DNA from: Bog-473 sp963788125 | Lineage (GTDB): Bacteria; Actinomycetota; Acidimicrobiia; Acidimicrobiales; RAAP-2 | Assembly (NCBI GenBank): GCA_963788125.1 | Contig: CAWBFN010000001.1 | Coordinates: 620,001-684,000, forward strand | DNA length: 64,000 nt | Direction of reading: 5' to 3' | Part shown: positions 1 to 8,544 of the stretch, piece by piece | How positions within the stretch are numbered: the stretch's first letter is position 1 | Layout of the letters: the number at the start of each line of letters is the position of its first letter | Notes under the pieces: model-generated | Seen by the model: only the letters and a program-made list of their open reading frames with translations | Databases searched by the model: none | Told to the model about the DNA's origin: nothing | Translations under genes and position numbers: made by a program

Positions 1-2
1 TG

Positions 3-833
3 AAATTCTTCTCGGCGCTGACCGTCGTGACGGGCCTGGGTCCCCTCATCGCTCCTCAGATTGGCAGCGCCATCCTGACCTTCACCTCCTGGCGAGGCAT
101 CTTCATCGGCTTGGCCATCTTGGGCGCGGTCCTCCTCTGGTCGGCGTGGCTACGGGTTCCCGAGACACTGCCCGAACAGTACCGATCCCACGGCAGCGTG
201 TGGTCCACCCCTGGCTCGTTCGTCCGCATCGGTCGCGACCGTGTGTTCTTGAGCCTGGCGCTGACGTACGGGTTCGGCATGGCCGGCGTCTTCGTCTACG
301 CCGCCGGATCGTCGTTCGTGCTGCAGAACGTCTACGGGTTGTCCCCACAGGTCTACGCCGCCGTGTTCGCCGCCGGCGGGTGCGGCTGGATCCTCGGCGC
401 CCAAGTCAACGGCCGCCTGGTGGGCCGCTTCCGCGCCGGGGCGCTCCTGACTGCCGGTTGCGCGATCATGATCGGGTCCGCCGGGGCACTCCTCGCCATC
501 GTCGCCACCGGCTTCGGCGGCCTGACGGGCTACATCGCGTCGATGCTGTGCTTCTTGTTCGGCTCGGGGTTCCTCGGGCCGAACGCCATGGCGCTGGCCC
601 TGCAGCGGTACCCTGACGCGGCGGGGACGGCGGCTGCGCTCATCGGGGCCATACAGTTCGGGTTGGGTGGATTGGCCGCGCCGCTGGCGGGCATCGGCGG
701 AGAGGCGGACGCGTATCCCATGGTGTTCTTGATGATCGCCATGCCCTCGGTCGCCCTGCTCATGCGCCTTCTGGCGACGCGCGGTCCGGCGGCACCCACC
801 GTGGCCGCGGCGCCGCGCGACGCAGCTGTGTGA
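3..833 (+). CDS. Bcr/CflA-type MFS drug-efflux transporter (5' partial)
   Basis: Open from the left edge of the window; the true start lies upstream. The visible 276 residues hold a motif typical of the Bcr/CflA family of proton-driven drug exporters (GLGPLIAPQIGS near the left edge, then SWRGIF). Alternating hydrophobic segments follow, consistent with about the last two thirds of a 12-helix MFS protein. It should sit in the cytoplasmic membrane and export small molecules; the substrate cannot be read from the sequence. It faces the reverse-strand DUF1707 gene across a 14-nt gap. Family call is firm, specificity unknown. Confidence 0.85.
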   Translation, partial: KFFSALTVVTGLGPLIAPQIGSAILTFTSWRGIFIGLAILGAVLLWSAWLRVPETLPEQYRSHGSVWSTPGSFVRIGRDRVFLSLALTYGFGMAGVFVYAAGSSFVLQNVYGLSPQVYAAVFAAGGCGWILGAQVNGRLVGRFRAGALLTAGCAIMIGSAGALLAIVATGFGGLTGYIASMLCFLFGSGFLGPNAMALALQRYPDAAGTAAALIGAIQFGLGGLAAPLAGIGGEADAYPMVFLMIAMPSVALLMRLLATRGPAAPTVAAAPRDAAV

Positions 834-847
834 GCATCCCGAGGGCG

Positions 848-1435
848 TCAGGCCGCGCGGAGCAGCCGGGTCGAGCGACGGGGGAGCAGTGTCGCCCCGC
901 CGAGTGCGACCACGCCGACCGGCCACAGTTCCCAAAGCCCGGCGAGGGCCTGGACCAGCGTGGCGGCGAAGATCACGGCCGCGGCGACGGCCAGGAGTCC
1001 GAGGCGCGGCGGCGTGGTGGCGGCGCACCGGCTGCTGGTGGCCGGGGTGCGGGTGGGCAGATCCGCAACCAGGGTGCCGAGCTCGTGGAGGTGGCGACTC
1101 CGGAGCACCGCGTCAATACGCTGCACGCCTTCCTCCATACTCAGGCGACCCTCTCCGATCGCGTCCGACACCAGGCTGGCGGCCTCGTCCCGCTCCCGGT
1201 CGGACGCGAGCACCGGCCGTGCAGGGTGCATGGCCTGAGGTGACGCGGGCCGTGCCTGGCGGTCGGCCAGCAGGGTCCTGGCTCTGTTCGCACCTTCACG
1301 TCCCGCCGCGAGAACGACGGCCAAAACGGTGACGATCAGGAGCGGGAGGACCAGCCCCCACAACGATGCGGGGCCACCGGCGAGGTAGTGGTGCCAGGGA
1401 TGCTGGGCGTACCCCGAGTACTGGCTACCCGGCAC
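848..1435 (-). CDS. DUF1707 (SHOCT-like) membrane protein
   Basis: A 195-aa protein from a GTG start. A hydrophobic segment at about residues 25-44 is followed by a DUF1707-type domain at about 73-128 (ASDRERDEAASL, then EGRLSMEE, ending in VADLPTR). Two more hydrophobic stretches at about 145-184 form the C-terminus. DUF1707 is a short domain common in actinobacterial membrane proteins and its function is not established. Here it lies between membrane segments rather than at the N-terminus as usual. It stands alone, convergent with the efflux gene and divergent from the acyl-CoA dehydrogenase. Confidence 0.75.
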   Translation of the reverse strand: MPGSQYSGYAQHPWHHYLAGGPASLWGLVLPLLIVTVLAVVLAAGREGANRARTLLADRQARPASPQAMHPARPVLASDRERDEAASLVSDAIGEGRLSMEEGVQRIDAVLRSRHLHELGTLVADLPTRTPATSSRCAATTPPRLGLLAVAAAVIFAATLVQALAGLWELWPVGVVALGGATLLPRRSTRLLRAA

Positions 1436-1627
1436 AGGGTCTTCCCGTCAACGTTGTCCCGATGCGATCGCGACCACGCTCCGAGCATAGGTCCACGGCA
1501 CATGTGGCGCACGCGGCGCACGCGGCGCACCGCCGCCAGAGCGCCGGCCGCGGACGGGCTCTACGCTGGCTCGTACGACTCGGCCACCGGGCTCTGTCGG
1601 GCTTCGACGTATCGACGAGGAGACACC
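1436..1627. other. Divergent intergenic region with GCGCACGCG repeat
   Basis: A 192-nt gap between the divergent DUF1707 and acyl-CoA dehydrogenase genes, so promoters for both should lie here. A short near-perfect direct repeat of GCGCACGCG occurs around 1507-1530. I could not identify convincing -35/-10 boxes. An in-frame extension of the dehydrogenase through this region is possible, but its arginine-rich translation looks non-coding. Confidence 0.4.
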
Positions 1628-3019
1628 ATGGTGTGGGATTTCAGGACCGAGCCCGAGTTCCAAGAGAAGCTCGACTGGACGAACTCGTTCGTCCGGAACG
1701 AGATCGAGCCGCTCGACGTGCTGTTCGGGCACCTCACCTATCAGAGGATTCACGAGCCCCTGAAGACGATCATCGATCAGCTCAAGGACGAGGTGCGAGC
1801 GCAGGATTTGTGGGCTGCCCATCTCGACCCGGAGCTGGGCGGTAAGGGGTACGGGCAACTCAAGCTGGCGTTGCTCAACGAGATCCTCGGGCGATCCCCC
1901 TGGGCACCGATCGTGTTCGGAACGCAAGCGCCCGATACCGGCAACGCCGAGATCATCGCGGCCTACGGAACTCCGGAGCAGAAGGAGCGGTGGCTGCAGC
2001 CGCTGCTCAACGGCGAGGTGTTCTCGTGCTACTCCATGACCGAGCCCCAGGGAGGATCGGATCCCACCCTCTTCACGACGCGGGCACTGCGCGACGGCGA
2101 CGAGTGGGTGATCAACGGCGAGAAGTTCTTCTCCTCTAACCTGCGCGACGCCTCGTTCCTCATCGTGATGGCCGTGACCAACACCGACGTGAGCCCGTAT
2201 CGCGGCATGTCCATGTTCCTCGTCCCCTCGGACACGCCCGGCCTGCAGGTGTTGTGCAACATCGGCCTCGGCGACGAGGACTTCGGCGAAGGGATGCACG
2301 CACACGTTCGCTACGACAACGTGCGGGTGCCGGTTGACAACCTCCTCGGTGGAGAGGGCGAGGGCTTCGCAGTGGCGCAGCGACGTCTCGGAGGTGGCCG
2401 CATCCATCACGCCATGCGCTCGGTGGCCGGGGCGCAGAAGGCCTTCGACATGATGTGCGAGCGGGCGCTGTCCCGATTCACCCAGGGGAGCCTGCTGGCA
2501 GAGAAGCAGATGGTCCAGGAGATGATCGCCGAGTCGTGGATACAGATCCAGGAGTTCCGCCTGCTCGTTCTCTACACGGCATGGCTGATCGACCAGTCGA
2601 GCACAGCCGAGGTGCGACAGTACGTCTCGGCCTGCAAGGTCCGGGCCGCCGAGGTGCTCCACGACGTGGGCACCCGCACGCAACACATCCACGGCGCCCT
2701 GGGCGTATCGAACCTCATGAGCCAGTCGAGCCTGGGTGCCACGATGGGTCTGGTGGACGGCGTGTCCGAGGTGCACAAGGTCACCATCGCCCGACGTGTG
2801 CTCAAGTCATACCAGCCCTCTCCGGACATGTGGCCCACGCAGTTCAGGCCGCGTGTCATCGTCAATGCCCGCCGCCGGTTCGAGTCGATGCTCGACGAAC
2901 GCGTGCCGGATCCCGACATTCGCCACGACTTTGGCAAGCTGCTGGAGGACTCCAAGGGCCGGGACGAGGCGGTCAAGGCGATGGAGGCGTACCTCGACGC
3001 GACGATCGGCAATCTCTGA
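1628..3019 (+). CDS. Acyl-CoA dehydrogenase (ACAD10/11-like)
   Basis: A 463-aa flavoprotein that would oxidise an acyl-CoA thioester at the alpha-beta bond using FAD. Recognisable signatures are YSMTEPQGGSDP (FAD/substrate loop), WVINGEKFFSSN, HIHGALGVSN and DGVSEVHK near the C-terminus. The frame is open further upstream, but ATG at 1628 follows a GAGGAG-like ribosome site and begins the conserved sequence (MVWDFRTEPEF). Length and motifs fit the subfamily related to mammalian ACAD10/11. In those, an APH-like kinase is fused to the dehydrogenase; an APH-like gene lies at 4200-5228, suggesting a shared pathway. Substrate not known. Confidence 0.9.
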   Translation: MVWDFRTEPEFQEKLDWTNSFVRNEIEPLDVLFGHLTYQRIHEPLKTIIDQLKDEVRAQDLWAAHLDPELGGKGYGQLKLALLNEILGRSPWAPIVFGTQAPDTGNAEIIAAYGTPEQKERWLQPLLNGEVFSCYSMTEPQGGSDPTLFTTRALRDGDEWVINGEKFFSSNLRDASFLIVMAVTNTDVSPYRGMSMFLVPSDTPGLQVLCNIGLGDEDFGEGMHAHVRYDNVRVPVDNLLGGEGEGFAVAQRRLGGGRIHHAMRSVAGAQKAFDMMCERALSRFTQGSLLAEKQMVQEMIAESWIQIQEFRLLVLYTAWLIDQSSTAEVRQYVSACKVRAAEVLHDVGTRTQHIHGALGVSNLMSQSSLGATMGLVDGVSEVHKVTIARRVLKSYQPSPDMWPTQFRPRVIVNARRRFESMLDERVPDPDIRHDFGKLLEDSKGRDEAVKAMEAYLDATIGNL

Positions 3020-3072
3020 GCCTCTCTGACGCGTCCGAGCGCCGCCTCCGGAGTGGCGGTCTCGGGCCATTC

Positions 3073-3837
3073 GTGACGTTCATCGATACGGAGCGGCCCG
3101 ACGGGGTGGTGGCGAGGTGGGAGTCGCGTCGCCACCGCAAGCGCGACAGCCGCGGCGCCGCGCCGCGTGGAACCTGGTGGTGCCCACGGGCCCGCGGCTG
3201 GTGGATCGGGATCCTTTTCGCGGTGGGTTCGGCGCTGTTCGCGCTCGGCGCCGTCCCCGGGTATGCCGGAATGGTCGGCGACCGTGCCGACTCCGTGACG
3301 TTCTTCGTGGGCTCTCTCTTCTTTACCTCCGCCGGCTTTCTCCAATATCGCGAGTCAGTGGACTCCGGAGTGCCGGGGGGCGCTCGCGGATGGGGGCGAG
3401 TCTTCGTCGTTCGGCCCCGCCAGATCGACTGGTGGGCCAGTGGTGTCCAGCTGATCGGCACGGTGTTCTTCAATGTGAGCACCGCCAACGCGGTGCGTGT
3501 CGACCTCAGCACCTCCACGGCCCTGCATCACATCTGGAGACCCGACGCGCTGGGTTCGGCGTGCTTCCTGGTGGCGAGCGGCCTGGCCTGGTTCGAGGTG
3601 TGCCACGGCTGGGGATCGTGGTCGCCACGGGATCTCTCATGGTGGCTCACCCTGCTGAACCTGGTCGGCTCGGTGGCCTTCGGGATCTCGGCGGTAGCCT
3701 CCTACATCGTGCCGTCGACGGGGCAGCTATGGAACGTGGAGCTGACGAACCTCGGCACCTTTGTGGGGGCACTCTGCTTCTTAGCGGGCGCCATCCTTCT
3801 CCTGCCCGAGCGCACCGCGGCGTCGCGTGGCTCATGA
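3073..3837 (+). CDS. YrhK-domain membrane protein
   Basis: A 254-aa protein read from GTG at 3073. After a basic N-terminus (residues 1-40) there are about six hydrophobic segments (roughly 42-62, 74-92, 122-140, 158-175, 190-213 and 225-245). The pairs contain GSALFALGA and VGSLFFTSAGFLQY, the pattern of YrhK-like repeats, and the unit seems repeated about three times. Role unknown. Its stop overlaps the start of the cupin gene by ATGA, so the two are probably translated together. The start is uncertain; GTG codons at 3106 and 3109 are alternatives. Confidence 0.7.
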   Translation: MTFIDTERPDGVVARWESRRHRKRDSRGAAPRGTWWCPRARGWWIGILFAVGSALFALGAVPGYAGMVGDRADSVTFFVGSLFFTSAGFLQYRESVDSGVPGGARGWGRVFVVRPRQIDWWASGVQLIGTVFFNVSTANAVRVDLSTSTALHHIWRPDALGSACFLVASGLAWFEVCHGWGSWSPRDLSWWLTLLNLVGSVAFGISAVASYIVPSTGQLWNVELTNLGTFVGALCFLAGAILLLPERTAASRGS

Positions 3838-4169
3838 TCCGTGGCCGACTCTTCCCTGGCTCCTCTGCCCCCGTGCGCGGGGAGCACGTGGAGGGACTCG
3901 CCCGGGTAGGCAACGTGGTCATTGAGCAGATTCTCGACGGCGTGGTCGACGAGCCGATCGACTACGACCAGGACCATGATGAGTGGGTCGTGCTGCTCGA
4001 AGGTGCGGCCGAGCTCGAAGTGAACGGCGAGACTCTCCGGTTGGAACAGGGCGACTGGGTCCTGCTGCCCCGGCAGACACCTCATCGACTGATGCGGACC
4101 ACGGAGGGGACAAGCTGGCTCGCCGTCCGTGTCGGCGTGGGGTTGGGCCGCCCGCCATCGCTGGCCTAG
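3834..4169 (+). CDS. Cupin-domain protein
   Basis: An 111-aa single-domain beta-barrel protein. Cupin motif 1 is represented by DEWVVLLEGAAELEVNG and motif 2 by GDWVLLPRQTPHR. The usual motif-1 histidines appear as a DQDHDEW cluster and motif 2 keeps its histidine, so a metal site is likely. Such proteins may be small enzymes or binding domains; nothing shows the ligand. ATG at 3834 overlaps the preceding stop (ATGA). It is followed 30 nt later by the APH-like kinase gene on the same strand. Confidence 0.8.
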   Translation: MIRGRLFPGSSAPVRGEHVEGLARVGNVVIEQILDGVVDEPIDYDQDHDEWVVLLEGAAELEVNGETLRLEQGDWVLLPRQTPHRLMRTTEGTSWLAVRVGVGLGRPPSLA

Positions 4170-4199
4170 GCTGGCGCCCTTTCTAGGGGATGGGGAGAG

Positions 4200-5228
4200 A
4201 TGGTCGAAGAATCAGCGCTCATTGAGGAGCTACGGGAACGAACCCAACGCGCCTCGCAGTCCTGGCGACCAGGGGCCACGGTGACCTCAGTGGAGCCGCT
4301 GACGGGCGGCTCCTCGAGCCTCACCTTCACGATCCGCTTCGAGGGCGTCCCCGAGTCCGACGAGGTCGTCGTGCTGAAGGTGGCACCGCCCGGGCTCCCC
4401 CCGGTGCGTAACCGCGACGTGCTGCATCAGGGTACGTTGATGCGGGCCCTGGCCGGGCGCGACGGCGTCACGGTCCCCGAGGTCCTCTTCGAGGACGCCG
4501 GCGACCCGCCCGAGATCTCGCCCTTCCTCGCCATGAACCTGGTGCCCGGCGAGTGCCTCGAACCGATCCTGCAGGCCAGTCCGGACCCGGCCCGCTTCGG
4601 CGAGTTCCGCTCTCGGGCCTTCGATGCCGCCCGCATGCTCGCCGCTATGCACCGCCTCGAGCCGGCCACGATCGGCCTCGGCCAACAACCCGTCGTTTCC
4701 ATCAAAGCCGAGATCGACCGTTGGGTACGCGCCTACGAGACATCGCCACCCCACCTCCAGTTCAACTACGCGGAGGTCGCCGACGCCCTCCGCGCGTCCA
4801 TCCCCGAGGAGGTACGCCCGGTCGTCAACCATGGTGACTACCGCCTCGGCAACACCCTCTGCCTCGACGGCCACCTCAACGCCATCATCGACTGGGAGAT
4901 CTGGTCCGTCGGCGACCCGAGGGTCGACCTGACCTGGCTGACCTTCTTCTGCGACGACTCGGGTCACCCGAGCAAGGCCAGCGACGCACCCTCGGGAATG
5001 CCCAGCAGCGCCGAACTGCGGGCCTCCTACGTGGACGCGGGCGGCGAGGGCTATCCCGACCTGGACTGGTTCTACGCGCTGACCTACTTCAAGGAGGCGT
5101 CGCTCACCTCGCTGCTGGTCAAGCGGGCCGAGAGGGGCAGTGATCCCGTGCTGGCCGAGAGGTTGACCAGGTTTATCCCGAGCCTGGGCCACCTGCTGGA
5201 CATGGCCACCGCGAAGCTCTCCGCCTGA
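4200..5228 (+). CDS. APH-family phosphotransferase (ACAD11-N-like)
   Basis: A 342-aa protein with the protein-kinase-like fold of aminoglycoside phosphotransferases. The nucleotide-binding loop is LTGGSSSLTF near residue 35. The catalytic loop NHGDYRLGNTL contains the HxD base, and IIDWEIWSVGDPRVDL contains the metal-binding segment. A GGGGATGGGGAG ribosome site precedes ATG at 4200. Homologues in lipid-rich actinobacteria usually accompany acyl-CoA dehydrogenases, and the domain is fused to one in mammalian ACAD10/11. A role in hydroxyacyl-CoA metabolism rather than drug resistance is therefore the better inference. It converges on the acidic-repeat gene with only a 4-nt gap. Confidence 0.85.
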   Translation: MVEESALIEELRERTQRASQSWRPGATVTSVEPLTGGSSSLTFTIRFEGVPESDEVVVLKVAPPGLPPVRNRDVLHQGTLMRALAGRDGVTVPEVLFEDAGDPPEISPFLAMNLVPGECLEPILQASPDPARFGEFRSRAFDAARMLAAMHRLEPATIGLGQQPVVSIKAEIDRWVRAYETSPPHLQFNYAEVADALRASIPEEVRPVVNHGDYRLGNTLCLDGHLNAIIDWEIWSVGDPRVDLTWLTFFCDDSGHPSKASDAPSGMPSSAELRASYVDAGGEGYPDLDWFYALTYFKEASLTSLLVKRAERGSDPVLAERLTRFIPSLGHLLDMATAKLSA

Positions 5229-5232
5229 GGGA

Positions 5233-5505
5233 TCATTCGTCGTCGTCTGCCTCCACGACGACGACGTCCTCCTCGACGGTGTGCAGCTCGCCGTCCTCGC
5301 CCACCACGGAGACGATCTCGTCCACGACAACGTCGCCGTCCTTCGTCACCACGGCGATCGTCTCGTCGATGGCGACGATGTTTCCGTCACCGTCTACGGC
5401 GGCGACCACGTCATCGACCACCACGTTGCCGTCGTCGTCTACCTCCTCGGTCTCGACCTCCACCAGATCGAGTTCGTCCTCCGTCGAATCGTCGGGTGCA
5501 CTCAT
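5233..5505 (-). CDS. Small acidic repeat protein, function unknown
   Basis: A 90-aa, extremely acidic protein. After an N-terminal acidic tract it consists of about four copies of a roughly 16-residue unit built on DG(N/D/E), a run of valines and a D/E pair (DDDGNVVVDD, DGDGNIVAIDE, TKDGDVVVDE, GEDGELHTVEE). It ends in ADDDE. There are few cysteines or aromatics, no signal peptide and no membrane segment. The alternation of DG turns with valine runs suggests a beta-strand repeat; calcium or cation binding is possible but unproven. I do not recognise the family. The reading frame, repeat periodicity and location after its own leader support a real gene. Confidence 0.6.
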   Translation of the reverse strand: MSAPDDSTEDELDLVEVETEEVDDDGNVVVDDVVAAVDGDGNIVAIDETIAVVTKDGDVVVDEIVSVVGEDGELHTVEEDVVVVEADDDE

Positions 5506-5744
5506 CGTGACTCCTTCTGCGGGTGTTCGGATCGCGCCGCGCTCAGATCATGGCATTTCCCCGCCGGAACGGCGATCGTCCCGGGGACGGCGCCTCCGAG
5601 CGGCACCGTCCCCGTTGCCACCGGACGTATACACTCGGCGGGGGCGGACCATGTGTCCGCAATCGGCCGACGGGAGGGGACCTATCGCCGTGGTGGTGGC
5701 CGAGGGGACACGGATCAGACGCACGAGAGCGGGTACCACCACCC
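5506..5744. other. Divergent intergenic region with 9-bp inverted repeat
   Basis: A 239-nt region between the acidic-repeat gene and the CoA-transferase gene. It contains a perfect 9-bp inverted repeat, CGGGGACGG at 5582-5590 and CCGTCCCCG at 5606-5614, with a 15-nt loop and no following T-run. It may be an operator or an attenuating hairpin for either gene. Nothing else recognisable was seen. Confidence 0.35.
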
Positions 5745-6950
5745 GTGTATGACGTCCTGGCGGGCGTCAAGGTCGTCGAGGTGGCGGCATGGCTGTTCGC
5801 CCCGTCGTGTGGTGCCGTGCTCGCCGACTGGGGCGCCGACGTTATAAAGGTCGAGACGCCCACCAACGGAGGCGATCCCTACCGCGGGTTCTTCCACACC
5901 GGCGCGGTGAGCCCGACCATTGAGCTGGCCAACCGGGGCAAGCGCAGCGTGGCGGTCGATCTTTCGACCACCGCCGGCCACGACGTGCTGCTGCGGCTCG
6001 TCGCCGACGCCGACGTCTTCGTGACCAGCCTCTTGCCGGCAAGCAGGTCCCGCCTCGGTGTCGACCTGGACGACATCCGGGGAGCCAACCCGTCGGTGAT
6101 CTATGTGCGGGCCAGCGGCTACGGGCCTCGTGGGGCCGACGCGGAGACCCCGGGCTACGACGCCGCCGTGGTGTGGGCGCGCTCGGGATTCGCCGCCTTC
6201 CTGACCCCCTCGGACGCGCCACAGCCGACACCACAGCCGGGTGGGATCGGCGACTGCGTCGGAGGCCTGGGGGGCGCGGGAGCCGTGGCGGCCGCCCTCT
6301 ACAAGCGGGCGGCCACGGGGCGCCCGTCGGAGGTGGACATCTCACTGCTGGCCAGCGGCATGTGGATGAACGCCACCATCCTCATGCTCGAAGGCAATGC
6401 CGGCCCGGAGGGGAACCCCATGCGCTGGCCCGACCGTCGAGACGTCCGCAACCCGCTCTCGAACGGCTACAAGACCAAGGACGGCCGCTGGCTCTCCATG
6501 GTGGTGATCCAGCCGGACCCGCACTGGACCAGCTTCTGCGCCCACATCGGTCGTCCCGAGCTGGCCGGTGACCGACGCTTTGCCGACTTCGAGGCCCGCA
6601 TGGTGCACAACACAGAGCTCATCGCCATCCTCGACGAGGTGTTCGCCTCCGCCACCATCGATGAGTGGCGTGAGCGACTACGGGGCTTCAGCGGCGTCTG
6701 GGCCGTGAACCAGACACCCGCCGAGGTGGTGCGCGACCCCCAGGTACGCGACAACGGCTACCTGGTCGCCGGCGCAGAGCCCGGGCCGCCGCTGTGGGCC
6801 GTCACCTCCCCAGCTCAGTTCGACGGGCAGGCGCCGACCTCTGTGCCGCGCGCACCCGAGCACGGTCAGCACACCGAAGAGGTGCTGCTGGCATGCGGCT
6901 ACTCCTGGGAGGACATCGCGGCGCTCAAGGAGCAGGGCGCCGTGCTCTAG
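5745..6950 (+). CDS. Class III (CaiB/BaiF) CoA-transferase
   Basis: A 401-aa protein read from GTG at 5745, the first start that gives the conserved N-terminus (VYDVLAGVKVVEVA). Family features include LADWGADVIKVETP, NRGKRSVAVDL, the glycine-rich GGIGDCVGGLGGAG and GYKTKDGRWL. These enzymes move CoA between carboxylic acids by an aspartyl-CoA intermediate. Length is normal for the family (about 380-410). The amidohydrolase gene follows 40 nt downstream on the same strand, so they may share a transcript. Donor and acceptor acids cannot be read from the sequence. Confidence 0.9.
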   Translation: MYDVLAGVKVVEVAAWLFAPSCGAVLADWGADVIKVETPTNGGDPYRGFFHTGAVSPTIELANRGKRSVAVDLSTTAGHDVLLRLVADADVFVTSLLPASRSRLGVDLDDIRGANPSVIYVRASGYGPRGADAETPGYDAAVVWARSGFAAFLTPSDAPQPTPQPGGIGDCVGGLGGAGAVAAALYKRAATGRPSEVDISLLASGMWMNATILMLEGNAGPEGNPMRWPDRRDVRNPLSNGYKTKDGRWLSMVVIQPDPHWTSFCAHIGRPELAGDRRFADFEARMVHNTELIAILDEVFASATIDEWRERLRGFSGVWAVNQTPAEVVRDPQVRDNGYLVAGAEPGPPLWAVTSPAQFDGQAPTSVPRAPEHGQHTEEVLLACGYSWEDIAALKEQGAVL

Positions 6951-6990
6951 AAACCATCCGTGCTCTCGAGGCATCCGACAAGGAGGAACA

Positions 6991-8118
6991 GTGGAGTACA
7001 CGGTCGTCTCGGCAGACAACCACATCATCGAGCCACCCCACGTCTTTACGACCTATCTTCCCGACGAGTACCGCGACCGTGCGCCGCGCATCCTGCGTGG
7101 CGAGGACGGCGGCGACGGGTGGAGCTTCGACGGCAAGGCGCCACGGCACACCTTCGGCCTCAACGCGGTCGCCGGTCGTCCGGTCGAACAGTACAAGGCG
7201 GGCGGGCTGACGCTCGATGAGATCCTCCCCGGGAACTACGACGGGGCCGCCCACCTGAAGGACATGGACCTCGACGGGGTGGACGCCGCCACCATCTACC
7301 CCATGTCCTCACTGATGTCGTACGTGCTCGACGACCGGCCGTTCGCCCTGGCCATCCTGCGCGCCTACAACGACTGGCTGTTGGACGAGTTCTGCGCCGT
7401 CGACCCACGACGACTGATCGGCCTGCCGTTGCTCCCGGTCGACGACGGCATCGACGCGCTCCTCGGGGAGCTCGGCCGGGTGGTGGCCAAGGGCGCCAAG
7501 GGCGTGTTCATCCCGTACTTCAGCGTGCTGCCCTACTGGGACGGCTCCTACGAGCCGTTCTGGGCGGCCGCCGAGCAGGCTCCGGTCGCCGTCTGCATCC
7601 ATCGCACCATGGGTGGACGTGAGCCGGCGGGGTCGGCGACGCCGACGCCCGAGGCGGCTCCCGGGGTGAACATCGCCGGGGTGGTGCAGCGGTTCTTCAC
7701 CGGCGTGGCACCGTTCTCCCAGCTCACCTTCGCCGGCGTGTTCGAGCGGCATCCGGGACTGAAGTTCGTCGATGCCGAGGTGAACGCCGGCTGGCTCCGG
7801 TTCTGGGCGCAGATGATGGACCAGGAGTTCGAACGCCAGCGGCACTGGGCCAACCCGCCGCTGCACACCCCGCCCCATGAGTTCCTGGGCCAGAACCTGT
7901 TCGTCAGCCTGCTCGACGACTTCGTCGGCTTCGAAGACGCCAAGCACGACTCCATGGTGGCCGCCGCTGCCATGTTCTCGACCGACTACCCGCACAGCAC
8001 CACGCTCTTCCCGAAGACCCAGCAGTACATCGCCGAGCTCACCGAGGGCCTCGACGACGACCGCAAGCAGGCGATCCTCGCCGGCAACGCCGTGCGCGTC
8101 TTCAACCTCGGTGCATGA
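6991..8118 (+). CDS. Amidohydrolase-2 family metal-dependent hydrolase
   Basis: A 375-aa TIM-barrel hydrolase of the ACMSD-like amidohydrolase family. The N-terminal metal motif reads SADNHIIEP and the late active-site motif STDYPHS. GTG at 6991 sits after a clear AAGGAGG ribosome site. Members hydrolyse or decarboxylate aromatic and acyl substrates; the exact reaction is unknown. It follows the CoA-transferase and overlaps the next gene by ATGA, so the three form a likely operon for degrading a carboxylic acid. Confidence 0.88.
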   Translation: MEYTVVSADNHIIEPPHVFTTYLPDEYRDRAPRILRGEDGGDGWSFDGKAPRHTFGLNAVAGRPVEQYKAGGLTLDEILPGNYDGAAHLKDMDLDGVDAATIYPMSSLMSYVLDDRPFALAILRAYNDWLLDEFCAVDPRRLIGLPLLPVDDGIDALLGELGRVVAKGAKGVFIPYFSVLPYWDGSYEPFWAAAEQAPVAVCIHRTMGGREPAGSATPTPEAAPGVNIAGVVQRFFTGVAPFSQLTFAGVFERHPGLKFVDAEVNAGWLRFWAQMMDQEFERQRHWANPPLHTPPHEFLGQNLFVSLLDDFVGFEDAKHDSMVAAAAMFSTDYPHSTTLFPKTQQYIAELTEGLDDDRKQAILAGNAVRVFNLGA

Positions 8119-8468
8119 CAGGGAGGCCGGCAATGGGGCCCGAAGATCTGGTGCGGGCCGTGTTCGCCCGCGTACGGGCATCTGACCCCACGGTGAGTGA
8201 GCTCTATGCGCAAGATGCCACGCTGAGATCCTCCGACGGGTTCTATCAGGGGCGGGGGGCGATCGCCGGGTTCTACGAAGAGCGCTTTCGCACGGCACGG
8301 GTCCAGCCCGACATCGAAGACCTGTTCGTCAACCTCCCCCTCGTCGTGGCGTCGTTGCGGGTCTCGACGAGCAACGGCGCGGTGCTCCGGGTGGCTGACG
8401 TCTTCGAGGTCGGCGACGATGCCATTCGTTCCCTCCAGATCTGCATGCAGGCCACCGCCTCACGTTGA
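8115..8468 (+). CDS. SnoaL/NTF2-like small protein
   Basis: A 117-aa protein with the pattern of the NTF2-like cone fold: an N-terminal helix (EDLVRAVFARVRASD), then ELYAQDATLRSSDGFYQGRGAI and a strand-rich C-terminus. SnoaL-type proteins are small cyclases, isomerases or binding domains. ATG at 8115 overlaps the amidohydrolase stop (ATGA), which supports joint translation; ATG at 8133 is an alternative start. Function not assignable beyond fold. Confidence 0.72.
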   Translation: MTGRPAMGPEDLVRAVFARVRASDPTVSELYAQDATLRSSDGFYQGRGAIAGFYEERFRTARVQPDIEDLFVNLPLVVASLRVSTSNGAVLRVADVFEVGDDAIRSLQICMQATASR

Positions 8469-8544
8469 CCCGACCGGCAGCACGCACAGGGGGTTCACAG
8501 GGATTACGCAGCAGACTCATAACGCTCCGCCGTACCCTGGTTCC

